Positions 26,918 through 35,522 of a stretch of 64,000 nucleotides of DNA are shown here, piece after piece. The position numbers were made by a program, and so were the translations under genes. The notes beneath the pieces are model-generated. The model made no database searches and was not told the DNA's origin. It saw nothing but the letters and a program-made list of their open reading frames with translations. Position 1 is the first letter of the stretch. Each line of letters opens with the position of its first letter. Origin of the DNA: G963662905 sp963662905 (GTDB taxonomy: Bacteria; Bacteroidota; Bacteroidia; Bacteroidales; WRLA01); NCBI GenBank assembly GCA_963662905.2, contig CAXXFD010000002.1:434001-498000 (forward strand). The letters are read 5' to 3'.

Positions 26918-27745
26918 ATGAAATACCAAACAAAATCCATTCTTTTCTGGATATTGAGCTTTATGCTTATGGCATCGCTGGCAATATTTCAGAAAATGAC
27001 CGGCCCCACATATCCTGTGAAAGGAACGATTGATATTGATGGGCAAAATATTTCCTATAAACTGCTCCGATCAAGCGAAACCGGGGCTCCTGCCATTAAC
27101 CTGTTTGATACTGAAGGAAACAATGAAATTACCGGAAGCTATTCATACCGAAGGCTGAACAGCCCCGATGACTGGACAGAAAAAAAGATGCAAATGGTTG
27201 ACGGAAAGCTGGAGATGCAAATACCATCGCAACCGGCAGCGGGAAAAGTAGCCTATAAAATTGAACTTACCAAAGGAGGCCGCTCATTTCAACTAACTGA
27301 AAAAAATGTCGTTATTCGCTTTAAAGGAGCAGTGCCCGCTTCTGTTTTGATTCCCCACATATTTTTTATGTTTTTTGCCATGATGTTCTCCCTCCGCACA
27401 GGCATTGAAGCTTTGATCCGGGGCAAAAGGATTTTGACCTATACCTTCATCACGACCCTGCTCCTGTTGGTTGGCGGCTTGATCCTTGGCCCGATTGTAC
27501 AGAAATATGCTTTTGACGCTTACTGGACAGGCTGGCCAATGGGTAAAGACCTCACAGACAACAAACTGCTTTTTGGTTTTATCATGTGGGCCGTAGCTTT
27601 ATTCAAGGCATATCAAAACCCAAAACACCGTGGCTGGGTCATTGCTGCATCCATAGCTCTATTGCTTGTTTATCTGATACCGCACAGTATGTTTGGATCG
27701 GAACTGGATTACGAAAGCGGACAGGTGATCACCGGAAACAAATAG
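26918..27745 (+). CDS. Unknown membrane protein with periplasmic beta domain
   Basis: 275 residues. One helix at about 8-25, a beta-rich domain of about 110 residues that is likely periplasmic (PVKGTIDIDGQNISYKLLRS), then four helices (about 140-160, 172-195, 210-228, 240-258). I do not recognise a named family. It is 16 bp after the CDF exporter and 1 bp before the rhomboid gene, so it belongs to the same operon. Confidence 0.7.
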   Translation: MKYQTKSILFWILSFMLMASLAIFQKMTGPTYPVKGTIDIDGQNISYKLLRSSETGAPAINLFDTEGNNEITGSYSYRRLNSPDDWTEKKMQMVDGKLEMQIPSQPAAGKVAYKIELTKGGRSFQLTEKNVVIRFKGAVPASVLIPHIFFMFFAMMFSLRTGIEALIRGKRILTYTFITTLLLLVGGLILGPIVQKYAFDAYWTGWPMGKDLTDNKLLFGFIMWAVALFKAYQNPKHRGWVIAASIALLLVYLIPHSMFGSELDYESGQVITGNK

Positions 27746-27746
27746 T

Positions 27747-28361
27747 ATGATCAGCATCATTATCATCGGGATAACAATTGTTGTATCCATTATTGCTTTT
27801 CAGCAAAGCAAATGGTTTGACTTGTTAAAATTCAACCCCTGGTTCATTAAAAATTCACAGGAATACTGGCGATTCTTGTCCTACGGCCTCATTCATGCGG
27901 ATTACTGGCATTTGTTTGTCAATATGTTTGTGTTATATTCATTTGGCCGTGCAACAGAATTATACTTTGAGCTTATATTTGACTCAAAATCATGGTTTTA
28001 CTTTTTGTTATTGTATATTGGGGGACTGGGTTTATCCGTATTATCGGCTTTTGGGAAGCATAAGGATAATGTGTATTACAATGCTGTTGGCGCCAGTGGT
28101 GCTGTTTCTGCAGTCGTATTTTCCAGTATTGTTTTCAATCCCCTGGCCGGTATTCGCTTTTTTTTCATCCCGATTGATATTCCGGCTGTGGTTTTTGGCG
28201 CACTATATTTGGTTTATTCGGCCTATATGAGCAAAAAAGCCAACGATAATATTGGCCATGATTCCCATTTCTGGGGAGCTGTTTATGGTCTTGTTTTTAC
28301 ATTGATTTTAAAACCATCGCTGGGATTGCATTTTCTGCATGAAATTGGCATCAGCTTATAG
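27747..28361 (+). CDS. Rhomboid-family intramembrane serine protease
   Basis: 204 residues, six helices. The active-site serine is in GASGAVSAV (GxSG motif), the histidine in GHDSHFWGAVYG, and the HADYWHLFVNM loop is the conserved HxxxHxxxN oxyanion region. These proteases cut transmembrane segments of membrane proteins. The catalytic residues are all present, so the enzyme should be active. Last gene of the operon with the NagZ fusion, metal exporter and unknown membrane protein. Confidence 0.92.
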   Translation: MISIIIIGITIVVSIIAFQQSKWFDLLKFNPWFIKNSQEYWRFLSYGLIHADYWHLFVNMFVLYSFGRATELYFELIFDSKSWFYFLLLYIGGLGLSVLSAFGKHKDNVYYNAVGASGAVSAVVFSSIVFNPLAGIRFFFIPIDIPAVVFGALYLVYSAYMSKKANDNIGHDSHFWGAVYGLVFTLILKPSLGLHFLHEIGISL

Positions 28362-28487
28362 GCAAAAAAATTTAGCATACGTTTCATTCCTGACTGCAAG
28401 CACTCCAAGAGGATTAAGATGAATCTTTCATTGCGGATCCTCCCCTAACGTAATGGATGATTCAGTTAGATTAATATGAAATACCGG

Positions 28488-28530
28488 ATTCAAATCCAGC
28501 AATTCATTAAAATTACCGGATTTGAATCCA
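28488..28530. repeat. 43-bp dyad repeat, copy downstream of DUF4143 ATPase gene
   Basis: ATTCAAATCCAGCAATTC...GGATTTGAATCCA; the outer arms TTCAAATCC and GGATTTGAA are inverted repeats. The same 43 bp with one mismatch lies at 29713-29755, so the ATPase gene is bracketed by two direct copies. Confidence 0.9.
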
Positions 28531-28541
28531 ACAAATAACAT

Positions 28542-29678
28542 TTATTCACTTTTTAAAAGGAATTCCTGAAAATTATCAGGATTAACGATGAAATATTTAT
28601 GATTAGGATAAGCCTTTGAAAAAGTCGAAGGCAAAGATGACTTTTTTAAGGGGTTCCATTTAATTTCATACGCATCAAATTGAGCATTCCGCTCTTCAAT
28701 ATAATCTATTTCCTGCTGATTATGAGTCCTCCAGAAAAAAGTATTTTTAATTTGCATTTGGTTCTTCAGGTATTTCAGCCTTTCGCTGATAAAATAATTT
28801 TCCCAAAGCGCCCCCGAATCAGTCCGGGCATTCATCGAAGCAAAACTTCCTAAAACAGCATTTCTGATACCGTTATCATAAAAATAAATTTTTCTGCTCT
28901 TTTTGATTTCATTACGCAGATTTCTGCTGAGCGCACCCAAACGAAAAACGATGAAAGCTTTTTCGAGCAACTCGATATAGCGTTCAACCGTTTTGATATC
29001 AGCTCCAATTAATTGTGCTATTTCGTTGAAAGAAACCTCACTACCAATCTGTAAAGCCAACGCCTGAACAAGTTTTTCAAGGAGATGAGGCTTCTTCATC
29101 TTTTCCAGCATGAATAAATCCTTATATAAATAACTGCCTGACAATAGATAAAGCAATTGTTCCTCAAATCCTGCTGAAAGGGCAATTTCAGGATATGTCC
29201 CAAAAACCAGCCTGCGCTCCAACAAACCTTTTTCATCAATCAGCCCGTTATACCGCACTAACTCTTCATAACTTAATGGAAACAAATGATATACAAATTT
29301 CCTGCCTGTCAAAGGTTCATTCAATGCATTTGCAAGGTCAAAAGAAGATGATCCCGTAGCAATGACCTGAACATCAGGCAAATGATCAACAATAATTTTC
29401 AGGCTCAATCCAATATTATTAATCTGCTGAGCCTCATCGATAAAAACTAATTTATACCTTCCAATCATTGCTTTTAAATGACTTATAGAATGTTTCCCTA
29501 ACTCTTGGCGCACATTTACATCATCCCCACTAAGCCAAAGAAATTCCTGACTGACTTTATTGGAAATGGATTTAAGCAATGTAGTTTTTCCGGTTTGGCG
29601 TGCTCCAAATATTATTATGACTTTGCCATGAAACAGTGATGCCAGAATATCTTTTTCTATTGTCCTTTCAACAAGCAT
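28542..29678 (-). CDS. AAA ATPase with DUF4143 domain
   Basis: 378 residues. N-terminal P-loop ATPase: Walker A GARQTGKTT (residues about 25-33), Walker B LVFIDEAQ, sensor-like VIATGSSSFDLAN. The C-terminal half is a DUF4143 domain with a winged-helix part (EVSFNEIAQLIGADIKTVER) and a nuclease-like segment (NQQEIDYIEERNAQFDAYEIKW, key residues ExDYIE and EIKW). The family is abundant in anaerobic bacteria and archaea; its function is not established. The gene stands alone between two 43-bp dyad repeats, which suggests it moves as a unit or that the repeats are its target or operator. Confidence 0.88.
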   Translation of the reverse strand: MLVERTIEKDILASLFHGKVIIIFGARQTGKTTLLKSISNKVSQEFLWLSGDDVNVRQELGKHSISHLKAMIGRYKLVFIDEAQQINNIGLSLKIIVDHLPDVQVIATGSSSFDLANALNEPLTGRKFVYHLFPLSYEELVRYNGLIDEKGLLERRLVFGTYPEIALSAGFEEQLLYLLSGSYLYKDLFMLEKMKKPHLLEKLVQALALQIGSEVSFNEIAQLIGADIKTVERYIELLEKAFIVFRLGALSRNLRNEIKKSRKIYFYDNGIRNAVLGSFASMNARTDSGALWENYFISERLKYLKNQMQIKNTFFWRTHNQQEIDYIEERNAQFDAYEIKWNPLKKSSLPSTFSKAYPNHKYFIVNPDNFQEFLLKSE

Positions 29679-29712
29679 AGAGTTTTTTGTGGTAAATATA
29701 CTAAATTGCGGT

Positions 29713-29755
29713 ATTCAAATCCAGCAATTCATTAAAATTACTGGATTTGAATCCA
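29713..29755. repeat. 43-bp dyad repeat, copy upstream of DUF4143 ATPase gene
   Basis: Same sequence as 28488-28530 with one difference (ATTACTGG against ATTACCGG). It lies 34 bp upstream of the ATG, where a promoter or operator is expected. Confidence 0.9.
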
Positions 29756-29834
29756 GTTATTCATACTTTTTTCAATTCCTTTTTTTGAATATCCTGAAGG
29801 AAAGCATAAAATACAACGATGAAAAAATAAAAAA

Positions 29835-29855
29835 CCGGACACTAATAGCATCCGG
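29835..29855 (-). terminator. Terminator of pyrBI
   Basis: CCGGA / TCCGG stem followed on the minus strand by a TTTTTTATTTTTT tract. A second stem, CCTGATT / AATCAGG (29872-29888), lies nearer to the pyrI stop. Confidence 0.6.
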
Positions 29856-29894
29856 CAGAATATCAAATTAGCCTGATTCAATCAGGAAAAACCT

Positions 29895-30359
29895 CTATAG
29901 AAACTCCATGTTTTCTTTTTTGGTAATTTTTTCGCAATAATGACAGTGCAATTTCAGGTCTTCCTTGTCGAGCACGTCAAATTTCTGCATTACCTTTTGG
30001 TGATTGGTGATACATTTTGGGTTGAAGCAGCGCACAATACCCACAACTTCATCGGGCAGTTCCACCTGCCGTTTGGCAACAACCTGAAAATCTTTAATTT
30101 CAATGAGCGTAGCGTTCGGGGCTGCGAAGGCAATTTTGCGCATTTCATCTTCTTCAAAAAATTTATTGCTCACCTTAATAATACCTTTAGTGCCATATTT
30201 TTTGCTTTCGAGGTTTGTTCCGAAAGTCATTGGGTTTTCGCTGTGTTCCAAACCAAGAATACGAATCACGGTAAACACGGATTTAGAAGGGATATGGTCG
30301 ATCACGGTTCCGTTTTCGAGTGCGGAAACTTTAAGTTCTTTACGTTTATTATTTTCCAT
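29895..30359 (-). CDS. pyrI: Aspartate carbamoyltransferase regulatory chain
   Basis: 154 residues from ATG 30359; a start at 30386 would overlap pyrB's end region and add a non-typical tail. The N-terminal KELKVSALENGTVIDHIPS is the nucleotide-binding allosteric domain, and the C-terminal zinc domain has its four cysteines in CFNPKC and CHYC. PyrI holds the catalytic trimers together and lets CTP/ATP control the first committed step of pyrimidine synthesis. It follows pyrB by about 30 bp in the same operon. Confidence 0.95.
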   Translation of the reverse strand: MENNKRKELKVSALENGTVIDHIPSKSVFTVIRILGLEHSENPMTFGTNLESKKYGTKGIIKVSNKFFEEDEMRKIAFAAPNATLIEIKDFQVVAKRQVELPDEVVGIVRCFNPKCITNHQKVMQKFDVLDKEDLKLHCHYCEKITKKENMEFL

Positions 30360-30388
30360 AATGAATTTTCTTTTATGAGATTCCACAA

Positions 30389-31300
30389 TTATTTTAAACC
30401 CAGGATAGAAGCGAGCAAAGCCTGACGTACATATACGCCGTTCAAAGCCTGTTGGAAATAATAGGCTTTTTTGTTACTGTCCACATCTTCGTCGATTTCG
30501 TTGACACGAGGCAGGGGATGAAGGATGCGCATGTTTTCTTTTGCATCGGCAAGCATATCATTATTGAGGATATAGGAATTTTTCACCCTTTCGTATTCCA
30601 TAGGATCGGAGAAGCGTTCGCGCTGGATGCGGGTCATATAAAGCACATCAACCTTTGGAATCACTTCGCTGATATCGGTATATTGGTGATAGGTCATATT
30701 TTTCTCCTTGATAAAGCGCTTAACGGCACTGGGCAGTTTTAATTCAAAAGGAGAAACAAGGTGGAAGGTAATGTTTTCGAATTGGGTAAGTGCAATTACA
30801 TTTGAATGCACGGTGCGTCCATATTTCAGATCTCCGATAAATGCAACGTGGAGGTTATCGAGTGTGCCCTGTGTTTTGCGAATAGAATAAAGGTCGAGCA
30901 GGCATTGCGTAGGGTGCTGGTTTGCGCCATCGCCGGCATTAATAATAGGCACACCGGCAACTTCGCTGGCAAAACGTGCACTACCTTCGAGCGGATGCCT
31001 CATAACGATTATATCAGAATAATTGCTAACAGTAAGGATTGTATCCTTAAGGGATTCACCCTTTTTAACACTGGAGCTGGCAGCATCTGTAAAGCCTATA
31101 ATTTTTGCACCCAGCTGTGAAGCTGCACTCTCAAAACTAAGTCGCGTTCGTGTTGAAGGCTCAAAGAAGAGCGTCGCAACTACATAATCTTCCAGGATGC
31201 GCTGTTTTGGCTGCTTTTCGAAACCTTCTGCCAAATCCAGAATACGCAGGTATTCTTCTTTGGTAAAATCATTAATTGAAACTAAGCTTCGGTTTTTCAT
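30389..31300 (-). CDS. pyrB: Aspartate carbamoyltransferase catalytic chain
   Basis: 303 residues, normal length. Carbamoyl-phosphate loop FFEPSTRTRLSFESA, the lysine in SSSVKKGESLKDT, HPLEGSARFASEV and the GDGANQHPTQCLLDLY signature are all intact; the aspartate-binding TRIQRERF and LPRVNEID are also present. It joins carbamoyl phosphate and aspartate to carbamoyl-aspartate in the cytoplasm. Paired with pyrI as in enteric-type allosteric ATCase. Confidence 0.97.
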   Translation of the reverse strand: MKNRSLVSINDFTKEEYLRILDLAEGFEKQPKQRILEDYVVATLFFEPSTRTRLSFESAASQLGAKIIGFTDAASSSVKKGESLKDTILTVSNYSDIIVMRHPLEGSARFASEVAGVPIINAGDGANQHPTQCLLDLYSIRKTQGTLDNLHVAFIGDLKYGRTVHSNVIALTQFENITFHLVSPFELKLPSAVKRFIKEKNMTYHQYTDISEVIPKVDVLYMTRIQRERFSDPMEYERVKNSYILNNDMLADAKENMRILHPLPRVNEIDEDVDSNKKAYYFQQALNGVYVRQALLASILGLK

Positions 31301-31350
31301 TGAAAGTATATTCGTTTAAAATTATGAATTAAAAAATGGACACACCAAAA

Positions 31351-31377
31351 AAAAGGCGACTAATAAAGTCGCCTTTT
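31351..31377 (-). terminator. Intrinsic terminator after the cPGS-like gene
   Basis: AAAAGGCGACT / AGTCGCCTTTT, an 11-bp perfect stem with a 5-nt loop. It separates the cPGS-like gene from pyrB, so the latter needs its own promoter. Confidence 0.88.
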
Positions 31378-31383
31378 AAAAAA

Positions 31384-32724
31384 TTAAGCTAAATTGTGAT
31401 TTTTAACAAAATCGTCGATGATTTCTCCGAGGTTCGGATTACCGATTTCCTGCAAGTCATAGTAAACACGAGTATTTGGCTTGTTGATCTTAACAAGGCG
31501 GTTCAAATCAATCGGAGTACCAATTACCACGGCATCACAATCTGTATTGTTTATAGTAGTCTCAAGATCTTTTAATTGTTGTTCGCTGTAACCCATTGCC
31601 GGCAGCAAAATACCGATATTAGGATAAATACGGAAAGTTTCGGACAATTTACCTACTGTATAAGGACGGGGGTCAACCAGTTCTGCTGCGCCAAACTTTT
31701 GAGCTGCAACAACACCGGCACCTATCTTCATTTCACCATGAGTCAGTGTTGGGCCATCTTCTACAACGAGAACGCGCTTTCCTTTGATGAGTGAAGGATC
31801 ATCCACTTTAATTGGAGAAGCTGCATCTACAACTATTGCCTGAGGAGCTACTTTGGCAATGCTTTCGCGTACAATCTGGATATGCTCAGGAGCGGCAGAG
31901 TCCATTTTATTCATAACGGCAACATCAGCCATACGCAGCGTTACTTCACCGGGATAGTATTGCAGTTCGTGTCCGGGGCGATGTGGGTCAACAACAGTAA
32001 TATTCAGGTCGGGCTTATAGAATGGGAAGTCGTTATTTCCACCATCCCAAATTACTACATCACATCCATCAGGATCCTGCTCGGCAGCACGGAGGATTGC
32101 TTCATAATCAACACCTGCATAAATCACGTTTCCGCGAACTACATGTGGTTCATATTCTTCCATTTCCTCAATAGTACACTTGTGCTTGGCAAGGTCTTCA
32201 ACGGTAGCAAAACGCTGAACTTTTTGCGCCACGAGGTCGCCATAAGGCATCGGGTGACGAACGGCTACAACTTTTAAACCTTTGGCCATCAATAGTTCAA
32301 TTACGCGGCGTGAAGTCTGGCTTTTACCACAACCGGTACGTACCGCTCCAACAGCGATCAGTGGTTTCGTGCTTTTCACCATTGTATCGGCTGGTCCCAG
32401 TAGCACGAAATTTGCTCCGGCTGCATTAACAATGGCACTCATTCCCATTACCTTGTTATAAGTTACATCGCTATATGAAAATACGCAGTCGTCAACATTA
32501 AGGTCTTTGATGAGTTTTGGCAGTTCTGCTTCAGCATAGATCGGGATGCCTTCCGGATAAAGCGCTCCGGCCAGTTCAGCAGGATATTTCCTTCCGTCGA
32601 TATCAGGAATTTGTGCAGCTGTAAATGCTACTACATTATACTGTTCATTTCCCCTGTAATAGGTATTGAAGTTGTGAAAATCCCTACCGGCAGCACCGAT
32701 GATAATTACATTCTTTTTTTTCAT
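31384..32724 (-). CDS. P-loop protein related to cyclic 2,3-diphosphoglycerate synthetase
   Basis: 446 residues. N-terminal Rossmann-like domain (NVIIIGAAGRDFHNFNTYYR), then a P-loop NTPase domain with GAVRTGCGKSQTSRRV as Walker A, DVVIWDGGNNDFPFYKPDL (Walker B-like) and MNKMDSA resembling a guanine-binding NKxD. The overall order matches the archaeal cyclic 2,3-diphosphoglycerate synthetase family and its bacterial homologues annotated as GTPases. In bacteria the product is not established. It lies next to pyrBI but is separated by a terminator. Cytoplasmic; no membrane segment. Confidence 0.75.
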   Translation of the reverse strand: MKKKNVIIIGAAGRDFHNFNTYYRGNEQYNVVAFTAAQIPDIDGRKYPAELAGALYPEGIPIYAEAELPKLIKDLNVDDCVFSYSDVTYNKVMGMSAIVNAAGANFVLLGPADTMVKSTKPLIAVGAVRTGCGKSQTSRRVIELLMAKGLKVVAVRHPMPYGDLVAQKVQRFATVEDLAKHKCTIEEMEEYEPHVVRGNVIYAGVDYEAILRAAEQDPDGCDVVIWDGGNNDFPFYKPDLNITVVDPHRPGHELQYYPGEVTLRMADVAVMNKMDSAAPEHIQIVRESIAKVAPQAIVVDAASPIKVDDPSLIKGKRVLVVEDGPTLTHGEMKIGAGVVAAQKFGAAELVDPRPYTVGKLSETFRIYPNIGILLPAMGYSEQQLKDLETTINNTDCDAVVIGTPIDLNRLVKINKPNTRVYYDLQEIGNPNLGEIIDDFVKNHNLA

Positions 32725-32968
32725 TCGAGTTCCTTTTTTAATGTTGGTTATTATATTAAGATCGTTGGTTTATAAACTATGATTGATATTAATGTTAAGT
32801 TGATGCAAAGTTATAAGATTAGCCTTATCTGGCAAGATATTTTTCGGCCAAATTTTATACACCTTAAAAAAGACTGTCAACCAATATTTTAAGCCTTGCC
32901 AAACAATAGTAATTAACTAAAGGGAAAGCGCTGGAAGTTCTTTCATGCAACAGGAAGAATGATGTAAG

Positions 32969-33499
32969 CTATCGCCAGCTAAGGCCGGAACCTTCGAGAG
33001 GATTAACAGGAAATTTTTCTTTATTGGGCACTGGCGAATCCCACCAGCTTCTGTAAGACTGAACTGCTGTAATTTGTATTCCCCTGGTATTGGCTTTCCA
33101 AAATTCGGGTCGGATATAACGTTGTATCATCGGGTTTTGAGAGGGATACCATTCAATTTTACCGGGACGCATTTCAAATTGCCGCAACCGAATGCTCTCG
33201 ATAACCCACAAAACATAAATACCCAATTGACAATCGGGTTGTTTAAAACTTGAAAGCGGGTTTACCGGAAAATTATATATACGTTCATCATTATCAGCAT
33301 ATTCGAGCAAGAAAGGAATATGCGCAGGCTTAAAATCAGGCAAAAAAATTGACGTATAACTTTCATTTTTCAACTGGCTTACAAAGGTTTCTACCTGCCG
33401 TGCTTCACTAACTCCTGTACTATTTTGCTGTGCCCAAAGGCTTCCGGCAAATGATAAAATTATAATCAATACAACTATTTTCCTCTTCGTATTTTCCAT
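32969..33499 (-). CDS. Secreted protein of unknown function
   Basis: 176 residues with a clear signal peptide (KIVVLIIILSFAGSLWAQ). The mature protein is rich in aromatic residues and Pro (PAHIPFLLEYADN, FPVNPLSSF, EWYPSQNPMIQRYIRPEFWK). A family of Bacteroidota proteins with the FPxNPxSS pattern exists, but I cannot name it with certainty. It is the last gene of a short operon behind the alpha-galactosidase-like gene and overlaps the 33-codon gene by 25 bp. Confidence 0.7.
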   Translation of the reverse strand: MENTKRKIVVLIIILSFAGSLWAQQNSTGVSEARQVETFVSQLKNESYTSIFLPDFKPAHIPFLLEYADNDERIYNFPVNPLSSFKQPDCQLGIYVLWVIESIRLRQFEMRPGKIEWYPSQNPMIQRYIRPEFWKANTRGIQITAVQSYRSWWDSPVPNKEKFPVNPLEGSGLSWR

Positions 33500-33576
33500 A
33501 TTAAATATACAATGGCTACTAAAAAATGCAGTGCAACAATTCCTGCAATCAAATATACAAAAGCTTTGTCACTCAT
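33475..33576 (-). CDS. 33-residue single-helix membrane peptide
   Basis: Starts MSDKAFVYLIAGIVALHFLV and ends in WKIRRGK. One hydrophobic helix of about 22 residues (6-27) and a positive tail that would stay in the cytoplasm. Its ATG overlaps the stop of the alpha-galactosidase-like gene (ATGAGTGA) and its 3' end overlaps the next gene, the classic layout for translational coupling. No homology is recognised; the case rests on the overlaps and the plausible helix. Confidence 0.55.
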   Translation of the reverse strand: MSDKAFVYLIAGIVALHFLVAIVYLIWKIRRGK

Positions 33577-35443
33577 TAAAATAAGTTTTCAACTTTGCCA
33601 GTCCGGATGGTGGTATTTCAATAAAGTGCAATCCGGGCGAAAACTCTTTTAAACCACTGTAAACCAGCTTGCCACAGCAATCAAAGACTTCAAGTTTCAC
33701 ATCTCCTTTAAATTTATCAATCCTTAGAACGCAATTGCTTTCTGCTTTGGCATTTACGATATCTATTTGTTTGTATTCCTTTTCATCAAGCGGCAACACC
33801 ATATCCTCATAATAGGCGGCAATGGTTTTTTCGTCGGTGGAGGCTGTAACCAGCGGGAAAAGTGCTTCGGGCTTCATTGGGTTCAGTTTGCCGTCTAACA
33901 GGATTTCACGGTTTTCGTTCCAATAGTTCATCCAAAAGCGGGTCATTTCCATCTGGCGTTTAGGGAGGCTGTCAAGTTTCACCGATAATTGCGGTACGCT
34001 AAAAAGCACATTTAGTATCTGCAATGCTGCATCTTCGGCTTTTTCGGCACGGTTCCACATAAACATATCGGAATGCACGGCTGTATTTCCGGAAAGCAGG
34101 CGAAGGCTCAGCGTACGGTTTCGGTTTACAATGGCCATGTTGGGGCAGTCGGCGGCACGGAACATATTACCGTATTTGCGCATTACCGGGCCAATATAAG
34201 GCTGGCGGAATTCGATCATTACTTCAGGCTTTATCGCCCTTAGCCGTTTCATTATATCCGTCATCAAACGGTCGGTTGCATCATTCACTGAAGCAAAATC
34301 GCGCCCATAGGCAATAGTCAGTTCGGTATCCTTTTGCGCTTTGAACCATCCCAGAAAATCGAGTTTAAAACCATCAAGATTCCAGTCTTTTATAGCTTTT
34401 TCGTATGTATTTATAATATGTTCACGTACTTCCGGATAACGGGGATCAAGCACATATGCACCCTGACTTTCCCAATAAGCAAGATATTTTCCTTTGAATT
34501 CCGGATAAATTTGCGCCTTTTCGCCGATAAACGGCAAGGAATACCAAAGCATGCATTTCATTCCTATTTGATGCACACTATCCACAAAAGCAGCCATTTG
34601 AGGAATCCGGTCGGGATTCCAGTCTCCTGTCCAGGCATAGCCTCTTTTATTATCCATGGTTTGCCAGCCATCATCGATAATAATGGTTTCCAGGCCAATA
34701 TCTTTTCCAATGCGCAACTCCTTGAGGATTTCCTTTTCAAAAAGATTCTGATGAAAATTATACCAGGTGGAATAAACAGCTTTTCGCGCCACATCAGGCA
34801 CTTCGGCGGGCTGATATTGTGGCATTTGCGCATACCAGCCCGAAATATCCTTTAAAGCATCTGCGTATGGATTTGTGCGCACATCAAAGCGCAGCTTAAG
34901 TTCAAAGGCTTCCGTTTTGGGCTGTGGCTCATCAAAGAGCACTACATAAAAATGGATGCGCGCATCTTCTTCCTTGAGGTAGAAACCACTTTTTACATAA
35001 TTAAGCGCATCAGAAACCGCCATTGAGAAACGATTTTGATCGGAAGCATCCTTAAGGCAAATTACCGGCGCCTGGCTGGACGCACGCGAATCAACTGAAG
35101 CCCAAAAAGTTACGCGATCCACCGTGATATTACTTGTCCAATACGCATCAATATCGACACAGGGAATATCCCAGCGCAATACCGTTTTTGGCAAAACAGC
35201 TGCCTCTTCAGAGCTAAATTTCAAATGAAGCTCATAGATTCCTTCAGAAATTTCCCGGGCTGATTTCTGCAGCCGGAAAGAGGAAGCAGAATCAAAATCT
35301 TCTTTAATGGATTCCGGGTCAAAATCAATGACCTTTGTCACAAGATTATCATCAACAGTTGGGAATGAGGACTCCTGAAAACAGGAAGTGCTGACCATTA
35401 AGACAATCAAAAGTACGGCAGGGAAAACAGCTCTGTAATTCAT
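33569..35443 (-). CDS. Alpha-galactosidase-like glycoside hydrolase (GH36/GH27 clan), lipoprotein
   Basis: 624 residues with a lipobox (LMVSTSC at about residues 15-21). An N-terminal beta-sandwich of about 200 residues precedes a TIM barrel with IIIDDGWQTMDNKRGYAWTG, DWNPDRIPQMAAFVDSVHQI and MKCMLWYSLPF, then the nucleophile strand LDGFKLDFLGWF (KxDF). The acid/base region FRAADCPN replaces the usual RxSDD of GH36. The C-terminal beta domain follows. It probably removes alpha-galactose from oligosaccharides at the cell surface or in the periplasm. Two small genes follow in the same operon. Confidence 0.82.
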   Translation of the reverse strand: MNYRAVFPAVLLIVLMVSTSCFQESSFPTVDDNLVTKVIDFDPESIKEDFDSASSFRLQKSAREISEGIYELHLKFSSEEAAVLPKTVLRWDIPCVDIDAYWTSNITVDRVTFWASVDSRASSQAPVICLKDASDQNRFSMAVSDALNYVKSGFYLKEEDARIHFYVVLFDEPQPKTEAFELKLRFDVRTNPYADALKDISGWYAQMPQYQPAEVPDVARKAVYSTWYNFHQNLFEKEILKELRIGKDIGLETIIIDDGWQTMDNKRGYAWTGDWNPDRIPQMAAFVDSVHQIGMKCMLWYSLPFIGEKAQIYPEFKGKYLAYWESQGAYVLDPRYPEVREHIINTYEKAIKDWNLDGFKLDFLGWFKAQKDTELTIAYGRDFASVNDATDRLMTDIMKRLRAIKPEVMIEFRQPYIGPVMRKYGNMFRAADCPNMAIVNRNRTLSLRLLSGNTAVHSDMFMWNRAEKAEDAALQILNVLFSVPQLSVKLDSLPKRQMEMTRFWMNYWNENREILLDGKLNPMKPEALFPLVTASTDEKTIAAYYEDMVLPLDEKEYKQIDIVNAKAESNCVLRIDKFKGDVKLEVFDCCGKLVYSGLKEFSPGLHFIEIPPSGLAKLKTYFNE

Positions 35444-35522
35444 ATTAAAAACAATACAATATTATTAGGGACAAAAATACGAAAACACAATATGCACTCA
35501 TCTTAATCAGGAAAGCAAATGT

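Noticed and set aside
28542..29678. Phage-defence ATPase
   Set aside because: DUF4143 ATPases are sometimes near defence genes, but no nuclease, toxin or other defence gene lies next to it.
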